Of a DNA stretch of 64,000 nt, positions 44,036 to 55,762 are shown one piece after another. Numbering within the stretch: position 1 is the stretch's first letter; each line of letters begins with the position of its first letter. The notes beneath the pieces were generated by a model. That model ran no database searches. It was not told the DNA's origin and saw nothing but the letters and a program-made list of their open reading frames with translations. The stretch spans positions 3,423,001-3,487,000 of the forward strand of contig JAWRVZ010000025.1 in the NCBI GenBank assembly GCA_037043235.1, written 5' to 3'. Source of the stretch: Rhodeus uyekii (taxonomy: Eukaryota; Chordata; Actinopteri; Cypriniformes; Acheilognathidae). A program made the position numbers and the translations under genes.

Positions 44036-46319
44036 ATTTCATGCTGTACCTTTCAGAACTTCCTCCCTGTGTATTGGGGAGGTTTAAACCTAACCTAAAA
44101 CTAAACTGCAAAAATAACACACTTTGTGACATCACACAGATAAATGTTTCAAGACAATATCGCCCAGAAACTGACAGTAGGAGAGAGGGTGGTAATGTTG
44201 AAATTCTGATTATTATTTAAGACAGATATTAAATGACAAAACCTGAGTATAAAAAGTATGACACTGTTGAAAGTGAAATGAAGCATAGGCTTATGAAAAG
44301 AGATATTGTAAAACACAGTCGGAGGTAGAACAAGGAACCTGTTGTCTGTTATGCTCTGCTGAGGAGATAAATTGGTGCTTTTCTCATGACACTGTCTAGA
44401 CATTGCCTTTGATTTTATCATAGTGATGTGGTTCAGAATCCAGTCAAGACAGAGAAAATTAAACTGCCACCGAATACGTCAGTTGAATTAGTCTAACTCT
44501 TTATTCTGACTCTTGACAGGTTTTCTTTTATTCACTTTGGCTCTATTTTAAGGTGTAAGTAAGGTGTACTTTTTCAAAACTTATAGTACAGATCAATCAC
44601 ACTTGTAACACAGCTAGTCTTTCTTTCAAAACCTGAACTTGTGCTTTCATTAGTTACACATTTTTAGTTCACATTATCACGGTTTCAAACACAAGATTAT
44701 TGTAATATACCAGTATATAGATTACATACATTTGGTTTAATCACCAAAACACTACAGTATGATCTTTCAATTTAGTACTTTTAATTACCAGTTAATTTAA
44801 TAGAAAACAATGCAAAACGAATTGCTGAATTTGTTACAGTAATACAGGTTACAGATGCCACATTACAAAATAAACGTACGTTTTTGTAAATTATGTAATT
44901 GATTCCATAATGTTTGTAATAGTATTTAGTGTGTTATCTTAAGTTGTGATGAAGTTATGACACAGCCATGAGGTTTTATGCTAGAACAGAGTTTGTTGCC
45001 AGTACATTAAATGCTCTCACTGTGCCATATGACTGAATCTATACTATAGTTGCCTTTGCCAGGTTTTGTACCATTCTGATGAAGTAAGTAACATATTAAA
45101 TTAAGTCATGTTTTTCTGTCAAAAACTATGAATTATGAAATTGCATATAAAGATATAGTTAAGTCCTACTTAAGTTGGACAGAAGTCACTCTTAACTAAT
45201 TGCATTTAATCTTAATTTAATTGCATTTCATTTAATCTTCAATACATGTTGATTTAATTGTAAATAACATTGTCTCCAAAAAAGGTTTTACATTCAGATT
45301 GCACTTAAGAACATTATTTTAAATGACAATAAATATGTAAAAAGTACTTTTTATACTCTTTTAAGTCCTACATAACATAATGTTGCTATGCAATAAATGA
45401 ATGATCCATAATGGGAGGTGAACTTGGGCTATGATATATTTTATAATTCATATGAATTTTTATTTATTTATCTAACATGCACATTAAATTAATGCTCATC
45501 ATGTCCTCTTGTTACAGTGCCTCATAAGTGTCACTGTCTCTTGTCTTATGCAATATGTTGAAATCAACATTGTTACTCAACAATACAAACAAAAGTATAA
45601 TGCATAATGTAATGACTGATGCGTTTGATGTCTTAACTGCAAGATGTCTCTACCAGTTCATATAAATATTTACTTGGATACATGTTTGCATACATATTTT
45701 GTATCACCTATAGTATCTAGATTGCTGTATTTTTCTTTGAACCACCATCCAGACATATGGCTTGTATTGTCATGTTTCTAGAGAAGCGCACATAATACTC
45801 ATGCAAAAATAAGATTACTCATAAAATGTGGTCTGATTTAGTTTATTTAACTCATAAAACTAACACACACACAAAAAAATCGCTTTATTTTTAATCCATT
45901 GAGTAATGATTCTTAGTGCAAGGTGGAGAAGGTAAAAGTGGAACCTTGGATTTATTAACTCTTAAATCATCTTTTAGTAGCAAAACCTAACCCAAACATG
46001 TCTGTAGCAGTTTAAAATAAAACCTGGTAACACTTTATATGATTTTTCCATTTAGACCTTCTCTTGACTATAATATGTAAACTACTAGTCATAAGGCTTA
46101 ATATCTGGTAACATTTTATTTTGATTCTCCCCCAACAGATATTCTACTGATAGTAAGCATCTTTACAACTACTTAAATTTATTTTACTAACCCTAACATC
46201 TAACAGTCTACTTATACTCATCTAATACTCCAGTGAGAGTTAGTTGACATGTACTGTTACTTATAGACAACATAATCTTTAAAGTGAACCATCAAAATGA
46301 AGTGTAAACTAAAAATGTA
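44036..46319. other. Intronic DNA, nothing supported
   Basis: AT-rich, no exon, RNA gene or clear repeat. Confidence 0.45.
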
Positions 46320-46980
46320 GGCCAATTTTGGACTATACATCCCCAAATCTGTTTCAGTTTATCAAAATACCTGTTGATTTAAAAGCACAGCATTATTTAT
46401 ATTCGGGAAAACATGCATTTTCCTATTTTTTCAGCAATTTTTCAGTTCCTATTACTTGTGTGCTTTGGGTCTGTGTGTTGCTGTATCACCAAACCTCTCT
46501 GTTGCTTGAGGTCATGAACTGCTTTCCTGACATTCTCCATTTCGTTGTTTCTTCATGATCGCAAACTATCCAGACCCTGAGGCAACAAAGCAGTGTTAAA
46601 CCATAATGCTCTGTTCATCATGCTTTACAGTTGGCATAAGGTTTCAGTGTTTTGCTGGGCATTTTTCCCAGTTTCTTATACACAAAACATTGTGCATTTT
46701 TACTAAAATGTTCAATGTTTGTTTAAACTGTCCACAGAACAATTTCCCAGAACAACCTGATATGGTTTCGTGCAAACGGTCAATACATCAATATTCTTTG
46801 GCGGCAGTGATTTCCTTCTTGTTGTTCTTAAGTGATTGCCTGTTGTGTTCTTACAGTGATCTCTGCAAGGTAACAGTAGCAACAGCCCAAATTTTCTCCA
46901 TTTGTAGATTGGATCACAAGTGTATTCATGAACAGCCGTTGTATCTCTTTAATGTGTGGTTAAGCTGTGAATACCTGATT
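46320..46980 (-). pseudogene. Decayed Tc1-like transposase relic
   Basis: On the minus strand, ACTGTAAAGCATGATG, GAGCATTATGGTTTAACACT, GCTTTGTTGCCTCAGGGTCT and CAGACCCAAAGCACACAAGT follow the DNA of a conserved Tc1-family stretch (KHGGGSIMVWGCFAASG ... NDPKHTS) with many stops and indels. The flanking sequence (46640-46980) is probably more of the same element. No termini identified. Confidence 0.5.
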
Positions 46981-48540
46981 TGTTAGAAACCAGGATTTGT
47001 GTATTTACTGTACAACTGTTTGCGTGTTGTTAGTTTAGTCAGATTATGTTGGTCTATAATTGTGACTTAGATGAAGATCAGCCCACATTTTATGAGTAAT
47101 CAGTGGAGAAAATCAGCCTTTTAAAGGGTTCACAAATGTAATATTTTCTCTGTTTATTCTTTGTTTGAATGGCATTTCATGGAGTTCTCACATTTTTTTT
47201 CCTTTTAATAAACTTCTCTGATTGCCTCCGGAATAAACAATCTCTATTTCTCATCTGAAGTCTTAGCTGCAGTGTTATATAGTGTGCATCCTGTGTTAAT
47301 GTTTATTCATTTGTGGTTGCTATGGCTACATCCTACACAATTTTCTAACACTATCCCTTGAAAACAAAACTGGAGGTGTTAACAAATGCTGTGTTCAGAT
47401 GTAAGAGATTTTTTTAAGGTTATGAGGTCTTTAGGTTCGCTGACCTATTTTTTTCTCACTGCAGATTTACTGCCAATAAGATTGAGTACAGTCATTTTGT
47501 TATAACAGTGTTCTGAGTAAACTGTCTATGGACAGAATATGACATTTAAAAAGAGATATGAGCTACAGTATCATCATGTATACAATGAGCTAGCATGTAT
47601 AGAGTACTCCCTTACATTGAGTTTTAATCTGGATTTTCTGACCCTGTTCCCACTCTATCTAAATAACACAGTTATTTACTGTTTTTCTCTTTTACGTTCC
47701 TCTAAATAAAAGTGTAAAAATAGGTATTTAAATTTAAAGTAGGCTGTTTTTCACAAACCTTTTTGTTAACTGGTTAGCAATCAGTAATATAGAAATTGGC
47801 TAAATAATAAAGACTGTAGGCTTCATTGCTCTCTATGGAAGTTTTGGAACCAAAATATTTTCTTTTCGGACTGAATGCAATGATAGGATGTCCCACCTGC
47901 CTGTCAAAATTTGTATCTCCATACCTCTGCGCACCCTGCTGTGTCATCAACGTGTTCCCTAAGGCTATTCGGAGTTGTAGACAGATGTCAGTCACTGAGC
48001 GTTCTCCTAAAAGTGTAAATATGTTGCGTTCGGTGTCAACTGTCGCTGTCTGCTGCGTCTGTGTGATTGGTGTGAGCTGTTGGCCGAAAAGATGTTCATT
48101 CCTGATTGTTCTTGGTTTTCTGCAGATATACCATCAGAATGTTAGTCTATGACTTCACAGTGAGCCTGTTTGTTTATATTAATGTTAACCCCTCTGAACA
48201 GTGTTACATGCATCCTCGTCAGACGTGCATGCCCAGACATGTCCCATGGCGATCGTTCTGTATTATTTTAATCGATAATATTAGTTCACTTGTGATTATT
48301 CTGTCTTTATGAAGTTGCAGATTAAAGTTATGGACTATTAATGATGTCTTTATTATGCTAGGTTGATCTGTTAATCCATTATATGCACAAGATATATAAC
48401 AAAGAAGGCAGGAGAATGCATACCACTCGTATACACTAACGAGACTGAACAACGAAAAGCAGATACACTGACACTTAAATGAACCAGATAACAAGAGAGC
48501 ACAGCTGAATGGGATAATCAAATCAATAACCAGACAGGAA
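46981..48540. other. Intronic DNA, nothing supported
   Basis: No exon recognised. Open frames at 47826-48152 and 48219-48548 lack domain content. Confidence 0.45.
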
Positions 48541-49480
48541 ATGATCACAACAGAAACAGAAAACTATACTAAACTGAACTATACTATACTAAACCTTTTC
48601 CAAGAAAGGCGCTACCTTGCACCGACAGTACACTGATTTGAGGTGGTTTTGGTGGAGAACAGGAGGCACAAAATAAAAAGTCTACGGTGGTGTAGTTGGA
48701 GGAGTAATCCAGGGAGCAGCTATGAGCAGGAAGAGCCATTGGCCACCTAGTCCGCAGTCAGGATGGCCCACGGTGTGGTTGATCTAGGGATGAGCTAAGG
48801 TGGTCTCTACACCAACCTGGGGATGAGTGGAGGTGGTGATGCCAATGGATGTCAGGTCCACTGCACAGACAGAGAGCCAATGGAGTAGAATGACCGTGGC
48901 GGTTTAGGAGGTTGTGACAACCCCCCAAGGTGGGAGCAAGTCACCGGACAACTGAGGTGGAACTGTTGCTACTGAGAGACAAGGAAAAGAGGCTGAGGAG
49001 GGACAATATGCTCTGGGTAGGCATTTGGAGAGTAGATGGGTGAGGGAGACTGGCAGATCTGAAGAGGACAGTTCTGATTCAGGTAGGATCAAAGGGGGCA
49101 GTGAGTACTCCTTTCCAAATATAAAACAACTGTCCATTAATATCAACAGAAACCCACTCTCAGTGGTGGGAGTGTGGGCGGGACTCTCTTCCATACTCTT
49201 ACACTCCACTATGACTTCCACGATAACGGATGGTGCCATGCTTATGTTCCAAGACAATGTTCCGTTCAGTCGCTCTTGCAGGCGGCTTTCTCATTGGAGC
49301 AGAGTCAGACCCTCGGTCTGTGGTGGGCTCAGGCAGATGTTCCATGCAGCTGGGTGGTTTCTGACTTGGTACTGAGTTGGGGCTGGTGTAATCATCCACT
49401 GGGCTGACGAAGAATGCAGCAACCACTCCACATATGCTTCCCTCGAAGTCCTTCTCTGGATGTTAATAAACAAAGTCAGT
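48541..49480 (-). repeat. Second copy of the unclassified long repeat (possible retroelement relic)
   Basis: It shares CAAGAAAGGCGCTACCTTGC with the copy at 19525. It is GC-rich against AT-rich flanks. On the minus strand several Pro/Ser/Glu-rich frames (48904-49257 and 49199-49426) overlap and drift, with short blocks such as CLPRAYCPSSASFPCLSVAT and PAHTPTTESGF. These resemble proline-rich fragments often found in cyprinid repetitive ORFs. No enzymatic domain was found, so its class is unknown. Confidence 0.35.
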
Positions 49481-50289
49481 CGTTCGGGATGCGTGTTTGA
49501 TGGGAGAGCTTTAAAATCGTATTTAAATGGTCCTCAAGGGAGTGATCTCTCTGATTGAGTTACATCAAGCATACTGAGGGAATGTCCATGGTGTTAGAAA
49601 AAAAAGAGTAACAAAACCTCACACAAAACAAAAATTCACAGTATGAATGTATGAATCACTTTTGAGTTCAGCCATCTGTCACAATCTAATGGGTGCCACT
49701 ATAGACTCACCTTCAAAGTTGTGCAACTTTGAAGTTCCAGTTCTCTGGAAGCGGTGCTGCTTGCAAAGTTACAAAACAATGCTTTGTGAGAGGAAAACCT
49801 GAGCTCTGAACACTAAAGAGCTGGCTGGCACACCTTGCAGCTCATATTTGTCGCCTTATTTCTCTTTCGGCTAGAAAGCAAGTCACTGTCATAACTGTAA
49901 TTAAGAGATGGCAACCTGTGTTCTACTCACATCAGCTAATCACATCCTTGGACTCTGAATTATGCATTTCTATGGCACTAGTGGTACAAGTAAGAGCTGT
50001 AAGCTGAAAAATGTAAGCTCATTAGTGTACCGTTACGTGCTTTGACACATGAGGTAGTTCGATGCTGTCTCTAGTGACACCTGCTGTGTGTGTGTTTGTG
50101 TGTTTTGGAGCAAAGCTTTGAAGAGCACTCTGAAGGAAGGTTGGGATCTTATGCTTTCAAAGATAGCTTGCTATTGCTAGCCTCTCTGTAGTTCCCTTTA
50201 TTCGCCCTGGTGGTGTTTTTATCCAGTATGCCGTTGTTTTTAAATGTCCCACTTATATTCGTTCATATAATGACAGTAAATAGTATCAG

Positions 50290-50573
50290 TCTTTAAAACA
50301 ACATAAAAGTATCATAGAATGATCCCATACGACTCATATTCCAAGTGTTCTGGGAGTGTATGATAGGGTTTGGTGAAAAGCAAACTGAAATTTATTGTAT
50401 CATTTAAATCCTGAACTTGACCATTGGTTTTCTGTGGCCAAGTGTGTGTATGTGAGACTCTGAACTGAAGTCTACTCTGACTTGGCCAGAAAAGTCCATA
50501 TGCTTTCTTCCATGTGAAAAATATATCTGTTGTGTTCATCGCAACAATGAAGGAGGAGGGGTGAACTATCCCT
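50290..50573. repeat. Foldback-family copy, right end clear
   Basis: The right end GGGTGAACTATCCCT is followed by TTTAA, so the outward terminus is AGGGATAGTTCACCC with a TTAA-like flank. The left limit is uncertain. Confidence 0.4.
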
Positions 50574-51569
50574 TTAAAGTTTATTTTTTCAATAAGTATT
50601 CTTTTGAAAAGTATGTTAAAAGGTACACATTGTATCACATTGGGTATGAGAAAGTTATGGAGTTACATATTGATAACCATTTAGCAATGATTTGGCATCT
50701 CACAGCAGCAAACAATTATGAATGACAACAAATGTTAGTAGAACGTGTCATTATCGTTAACTGACATTTTTTGTGTGTGTATATGGAATGGACACTTTAA
50801 TAAATTAGTGGCAACCTTCTGCATTGTGCCTTAAATGTAATAAAATTGCATAGTAACTCCACCATCCCTCCATGAATTATATCTCATCTGACAGCATGAG
50901 ATTTATCACGGGTAAAAAATATTATTTTACTTATGTCACCCTGAGAAACAATTACTTTTCTAAAGAGAACTGTGTACTTCCACTGTGTACTTCCACCTAT
51001 ACTGTATCACTTTATATTTTCTTTGAACCTGCATATTACAACCATGCTAAATCCCAGTATTTATTCATTGATATGACTTTATTAGTTAAAAATAAACATG
51101 TCTATCTAATTACTACCAAGAGACTGCAAGATAAGCTTGTATGGGATCCAGGTTTTCATTGGGTCCAAAGCTCTCTGATTCAGCTGTTCATGTCCTCTTG
51201 CTAACTGGTCTCTGTTTTTAAAATGAGAAATGAGAGCCACTTAAAAATAAAATGACTCACCTGCCATTGTATTTATATAAAAAAGAACAAATAAATCAAC
51301 ATGTTCAAAATGTCTAAAAATCTAGTTAAAACCATTAATTAATTAATTAATATGAAATTATTTACATATTATATGTTTATATACATGCACTAATACACAT
51401 CCTTTTTAATTAATGTTTAAAATAGTTCATTATAGTTCATAGTTCATCATAATTTGGCCCTTATCAAAGTTGTGTAGATCTTTATTCCTGCTCATTTCTC
51501 TTGCATCCAACATGTTGACTGCGAGAACTGATTGTTTGCTTACCACCTAATCTATCCAGAACTTAATAT

Positions 51570-51915
51570 GTGGCTGTAACACTTGTTCCTGTCTGTCCGG
51601 GTCTTCTTTGTCACTTCCTGCCAGTCTTGTCATTGTTTCACTTCCTGTCTGTCGTGTCATCATTTCACTCCCTGCACCTGTCTGTCTAATCACTGATCAT
51701 TAGTATCGTCAGCTGTTTATCATTTAGTGTTTGTTATTTAAGTCCCCTCGTATTCCCTTGTCTTTGTCGGATGTTACGTTTTCTGGATATGTTCCTGTCT
51801 GCGTGTGTGGATGTTTCCGTCCGTGGTTCCTGGCTATTGTTTATTAATAAATTATTGTTTGCTTAAATTCCTGTCTCATAGTGATCTCCGCATCGCACAC
51901 CAGCAACAGTGGCCT
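51570..51915 (+). repeat. LTR-like solo segment (low confidence)
   Basis: It starts TGTAACACTTGTTCCTGTCT and has a promoter-like TATTTAAGTCCCC (about 51735), CTTGTCTTTGTCGG and the polyadenylation-like TTAATAAATTATTGTTTGC, then TGTCTCATAGTGATCTCC. The order is that of a fish retroelement LTR. No partner or target duplication found. Confidence 0.35.
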
Positions 51916-52350
51916 TGTCAGGAGATGTTAGGATATTGTCTTCACCTGTTACTGGTCATAATGATTTGACTCTTGTGTAGTGTATAGACACATTTTAATC
52001 AGCTTTTTTTATTATTCATGTTAAAAATTTCATTATATGTATCAATAAAATAATACAGTACATTAATATTAAAAGCAACTTTTAAACTGCTTTTCTTAAT
52101 CCATTCACCGACTACTTTCTTACAATTATAAAATCAATTTGTTGTATCATTTTACAATTTTTTTACAATTAAGTAATAAAGCCATTGGGAGTTCCTGGAA
52201 TTCCTCACTAATTCTGATGAAATGCATTTGGCGGAAAGTTAGCTGCAGCTGGTGGGTTTAACAAACAGCTTGTCATGATGTGTGATGAAAGGTGCGGTAT
52301 CCTCTGTGTGTGAGTACAGGCTTTGATGGTGTGTGTTTGTTTATCTGCAG

Positions 52351-52556
52351 GTGCCTCAGGACGAGTGGGGGGGTTATCCAGGGGAGGAGGAGATTCCATG
52401 TCGCCGGATGCGGAGTAGTAGTTACGTCAAAGCCATGGGAGATGATGATAGCGGTGAGTCTGATACCAGTCCCAAGACGTCACCGCAAAAGACTGTGCGG
52501 TCCGATGCCCTTGTCCTTAAATCAGCCTTGCAGAGGCCACATATAGACACCCAAAG
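52351..52556 (+). CDS. dlgap2: dlgap2 coding exon with first RxxSY repeat
   Basis: Acceptor TTATCTGCAG|GTGCC; donor CAAAG|GTAAGT; 206 nt, 68 codons plus two bases, in phase with the preceding exon. It begins VPQDEWGGYPGEEEIPCRRM, a block conserved across DLGAP proteins directly after HYLQ. It carries RMRSSSYVKAMGDDDS (about residues 378-391). The R-x-x-S-Y-x-x-A pattern is the kind of 14-residue repeat that, when the serine is phosphorylated, is known to bind the guanylate-kinase domain of PSD-95. Downstream is a Ser/Pro-rich TSPKTSPQK. Compared with my recollection of the mammalian protein, a few residues between GGYP and EEE are missing. Confidence 0.95.
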
Positions 52557-52849
52557 GTAAGTCTGATTAGTTCTTTATTGTTCTAATTTTCAACGCTGCG
52601 TTGTTCACAGACTACCTGCCTGGCTATTGTTTATCCTCCTGCCTTATCTATCTTTTTTCTTCTTCTCAGTTTTAGAAGCCTGAGCCCATTCCAAGGTGTG
52701 TTTGCAGACGCACATATTAGAATTATCTGGTTTTCTCTAGTTTTTAAGTGTACATATTTTGGTGTCTGATGGGCTCAGTACAGACTATACACTATAATGT
52801 GCAGATACATTTTTTACTGTGTGTTCTTATTGTCTTATATGCTTTAGAA

Positions 52850-53493
52850 CAGGGGTGCCCACTCTTTTTTGGCCAAAATGATCTATCTACTATAAAAATA
52901 CAAAATATATATTTATTTATAAATATATTGAGAATTCTTTATGTGCACAATATATGTTGAACTCCATGAACCCATACTGCACAATACAACTCTGTACATC
53001 TTCGCGTTTGAAGTTATCTGTGAGAAAAATGATTGTTTTTAAAAACTGAGATTTTAGTTCCTTCACCCATTCTTCTTCTCAGTTTGCTTTTTTCAGAGGC
53101 AAGTCAGTGTCGTAGTTTTTATGAACAGTCCGAAAATGCAACTCCACATTTCCCTTCAGTATAGCGATGACAGACTGGCAGATGAGGTAAACGCACTTCA
53201 AAAATTATATTTCCATATGGAAGTGGAACGTTTTTGACTTCTTACTTTGTCCAGCTCCCCCACTCATTTTTATGCCCTTTCTTAACTTTAAAATAAATAA
53301 ATGGGAGGCTATCTCGCTAGCTTGCTAGAGTTTTGCAGCACGTGTCAGACTGACTCCCCTGTACGTCAGTCAATGAAATTTCATAGTGAGGATGTATGAT
53401 GGGCTGACGTCTATTTTGTTAATTCCATGCGATCTACCCACACTACATTTGCGATCGACCGGTAGATCACGATCGACGCATTGGGCACCCCTG
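52850..53493. mobile_element. hAT MITE close to dlgap2 exon 52351-52556
   Basis: Ends CAGGGGTGCCCACTC and inverted CAGGGGTGCCCAATGC, flanked by CTTTAGAA (52842-52849) and CTTTAGAC (53494-53501), a 7-of-8 target duplication. The subterminal region has GATCTATC/GATCTACC and GATCGACCGGTAGATCACGA motifs. 644 bp, non-coding. Confidence 0.82.
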
Positions 53494-53501
53494 CTTTAGA
53501 C

Positions 53502-55554
53502 CATATTCAGTGCAGTCAACACAGTTTATGCGGCCTGGCTACAGGGAGTAAAAACTATTTTAGTTATGTAAATTATATTTTAGATCATACAAGAGAAATT
53601 AAAGTTTAACTAACTCTCATGTCATCCCAACCCAACATTTTTCCTTAAAGATTGTCTGGCTAAATCAAAGTAAATTAACTCTGATGTGGAAATTTTGTAA
53701 AATTGTTTAAGCCCACATTTGTCAAAGTATATATGGAAATTTAATTGAGTAGTTTGATTCCGTTTCAATAGTATGCAAGTAAAGTGGAATTCCCCAGAAT
53801 AGCAGTACCATAATATAATACAATTACTGAAGTGCTTTAAATCCCTGCCTGGCCAGTGTATGATTGTTGAATTGAATAAGGGTTATTTCAGATTTTTCAT
53901 CTTGTGTGCTGTGGTGTGATTAGGATAGTTTTTCCATGTTAGCTGAATAATATATTGCTTATGATGTTTGTGCCTCAGGTAATGTTGATACAGAAATTGC
54001 TTGTGGTTTTGGGGGATCAGTTTGGGCTCTGGATGGTTTGGAATATGAAGTGCAATATGGAGTGGTAACAAACAGTTGGATCCTATTATGTGCTTTATTT
54101 TGCATCATACCTTCACATGGTTTTGATATAAATGCTTCATATTCTTTCTTTTTTTTACATCTGCTTCTTTTAACTTACTGTGTTGTCATCAGCAGTTTTG
54201 AGTGTCCTAGAAAAAGTCAGCACTTTTAGCTGAAACACTGAAACTTTAGAAACACTGATTAGATTATAATCGTTTCACCAGATTATTTAATTTCCAAAAG
54301 ACATATCTAACAGTGTATTTCCAAATGTGTATATCCAAAAGATGTTTGCTGTATACACATACAGTACATTACAGTAGAATTTTAAGGAATTATATAATTT
54401 ACACACAATAAATATTTATATTTGAGTTGTGATTTCATTCTTTGTTTAGATTATCATACTTTTAATATCATAGTTATTATTTATAGGATAGATTTTATAT
54501 CATATAGTTGTTAATTCTGTTAATTCATCTGCAATGTCTTTAAGTTACTGTTTTGACAGGTTGACACTATTGGTTAAAAGTTTGAACGCATTAAGATTTT
54601 TTTATGTTTTTGAAAGAAGTCTCTTATACTCGCCATAATAAGAAATATCTGGAGCAGCAAATTAGCATATTATAATGATTTCTAAAGGAAAATGTAGTAA
54701 TGATGCTGAAAATTCAACTTAACAAAAAAAAATTTTTTTATTTGAGAGACTCTGATAGCACCGAAATATTCCAATTTGTTCATGGGTACATTTGAATTTG
54801 ATTACATCTATAACAACAATACTTTTTGTTCACATTCCCAAGTTTTTGCCGCAATATATTGATAATTGTTTTATGGTATGTTCAGGTTCCAAAAGAGAAC
54901 ATATGAAATAAGCAGTGCTTTTCAGGTTGGCCTAACAGTATTTATAATAATAAAGTAATTATTAAAATTGTATTTAATAAATTATTTAATGTATAAATTA
55001 AATATACATTAATACTTATGGTATTATTACAAGGAATATAAGGTTGCTGTCACTTTAAGAGCTGCATGGATCCAACGTACTGCTACACAAGCATTTTTTT
55101 CATGTTCATTTAAGACATAATTGACAATGTTTACAAGCATACTTAAGAATTTTGTGTGGTATAATTTGATATAATTTTCTATAGCCCCTTTCACCAGTAA
55201 AGAGCTTAGCTTTTGTTTTGTTAAAAAATAACTTGTCTCCTTTTTCACTTTCGTTTCTACTAAACCTTGGAATAAAGGTGGACAGGAAATTGAATTCTGT
55301 AATTCTGTAAAAACAGTATTCACAACCCACTGACAGACAATGGGCAGAAGTTGCTACGCTGCTGTAAGCCTTTCGGAAGGAACTTTTTTTCTCTATTGGC
55401 TTGTTCGTTGTAGACGAAGATCTGTAGATCTAAACGCCTCAACACGGTTTCACCACTTAATTCCTCAAAATAATATGCAACCAATAAAAAAAAAACAGGC
55501 AAGTGAACACGGTCTGGATGACAAAGGTTGATTATGCCGTATTAACATTCACTC
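53502..55554. other. Intronic DNA, nothing supported
   Basis: AT-rich; open frames lack domains. No repeat recognised. Confidence 0.45.
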
Positions 55555-55762
55555 CTCAATGCCAGATAATGTCACAGGGGCAAATAGGTGATATTTAATA
55601 AATCCAACAAGTAATCCAACATGAACAGAGCAACATACAACATCCAAAATAGACAACACCGGATGAACACTGAACTGAAACAGAACCCAACACATATACA
55701 GGTGATAATGGGGGAGATTTGATAAGTGCACAGCTGAACAAAATTAGTGTCCGTGACAATAA
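55555..55762 (-). repeat. LTR-like segment (low confidence)
   Basis: On the minus strand it starts TGTCACGGACACTAATTTTG, runs through CAGCTGTGCACTTATCAAAT, then CCGGTGTTGTC and ends with GGATTTATTAAATATCACC. It has the general look of a solo LTR of a fish retroelement; the internal region is absent. Confidence 0.35.

Larger units (their letters stand above)
49481..52350. other. Intronic DNA with repeat pieces
   Basis: Holds one foldback-family end (50290-50573) and an LTR-like segment (51570-51915). It ends with the dlgap2 acceptor GTTTGTTTATCTGCAG. No other exon seen. Confidence 0.45.

Noticed and set aside
46606..46986. 126-codon plus-strand open frame
   Set aside because: Lies antisense to a decayed Tc1-like transposase; no domain in the plus frame.
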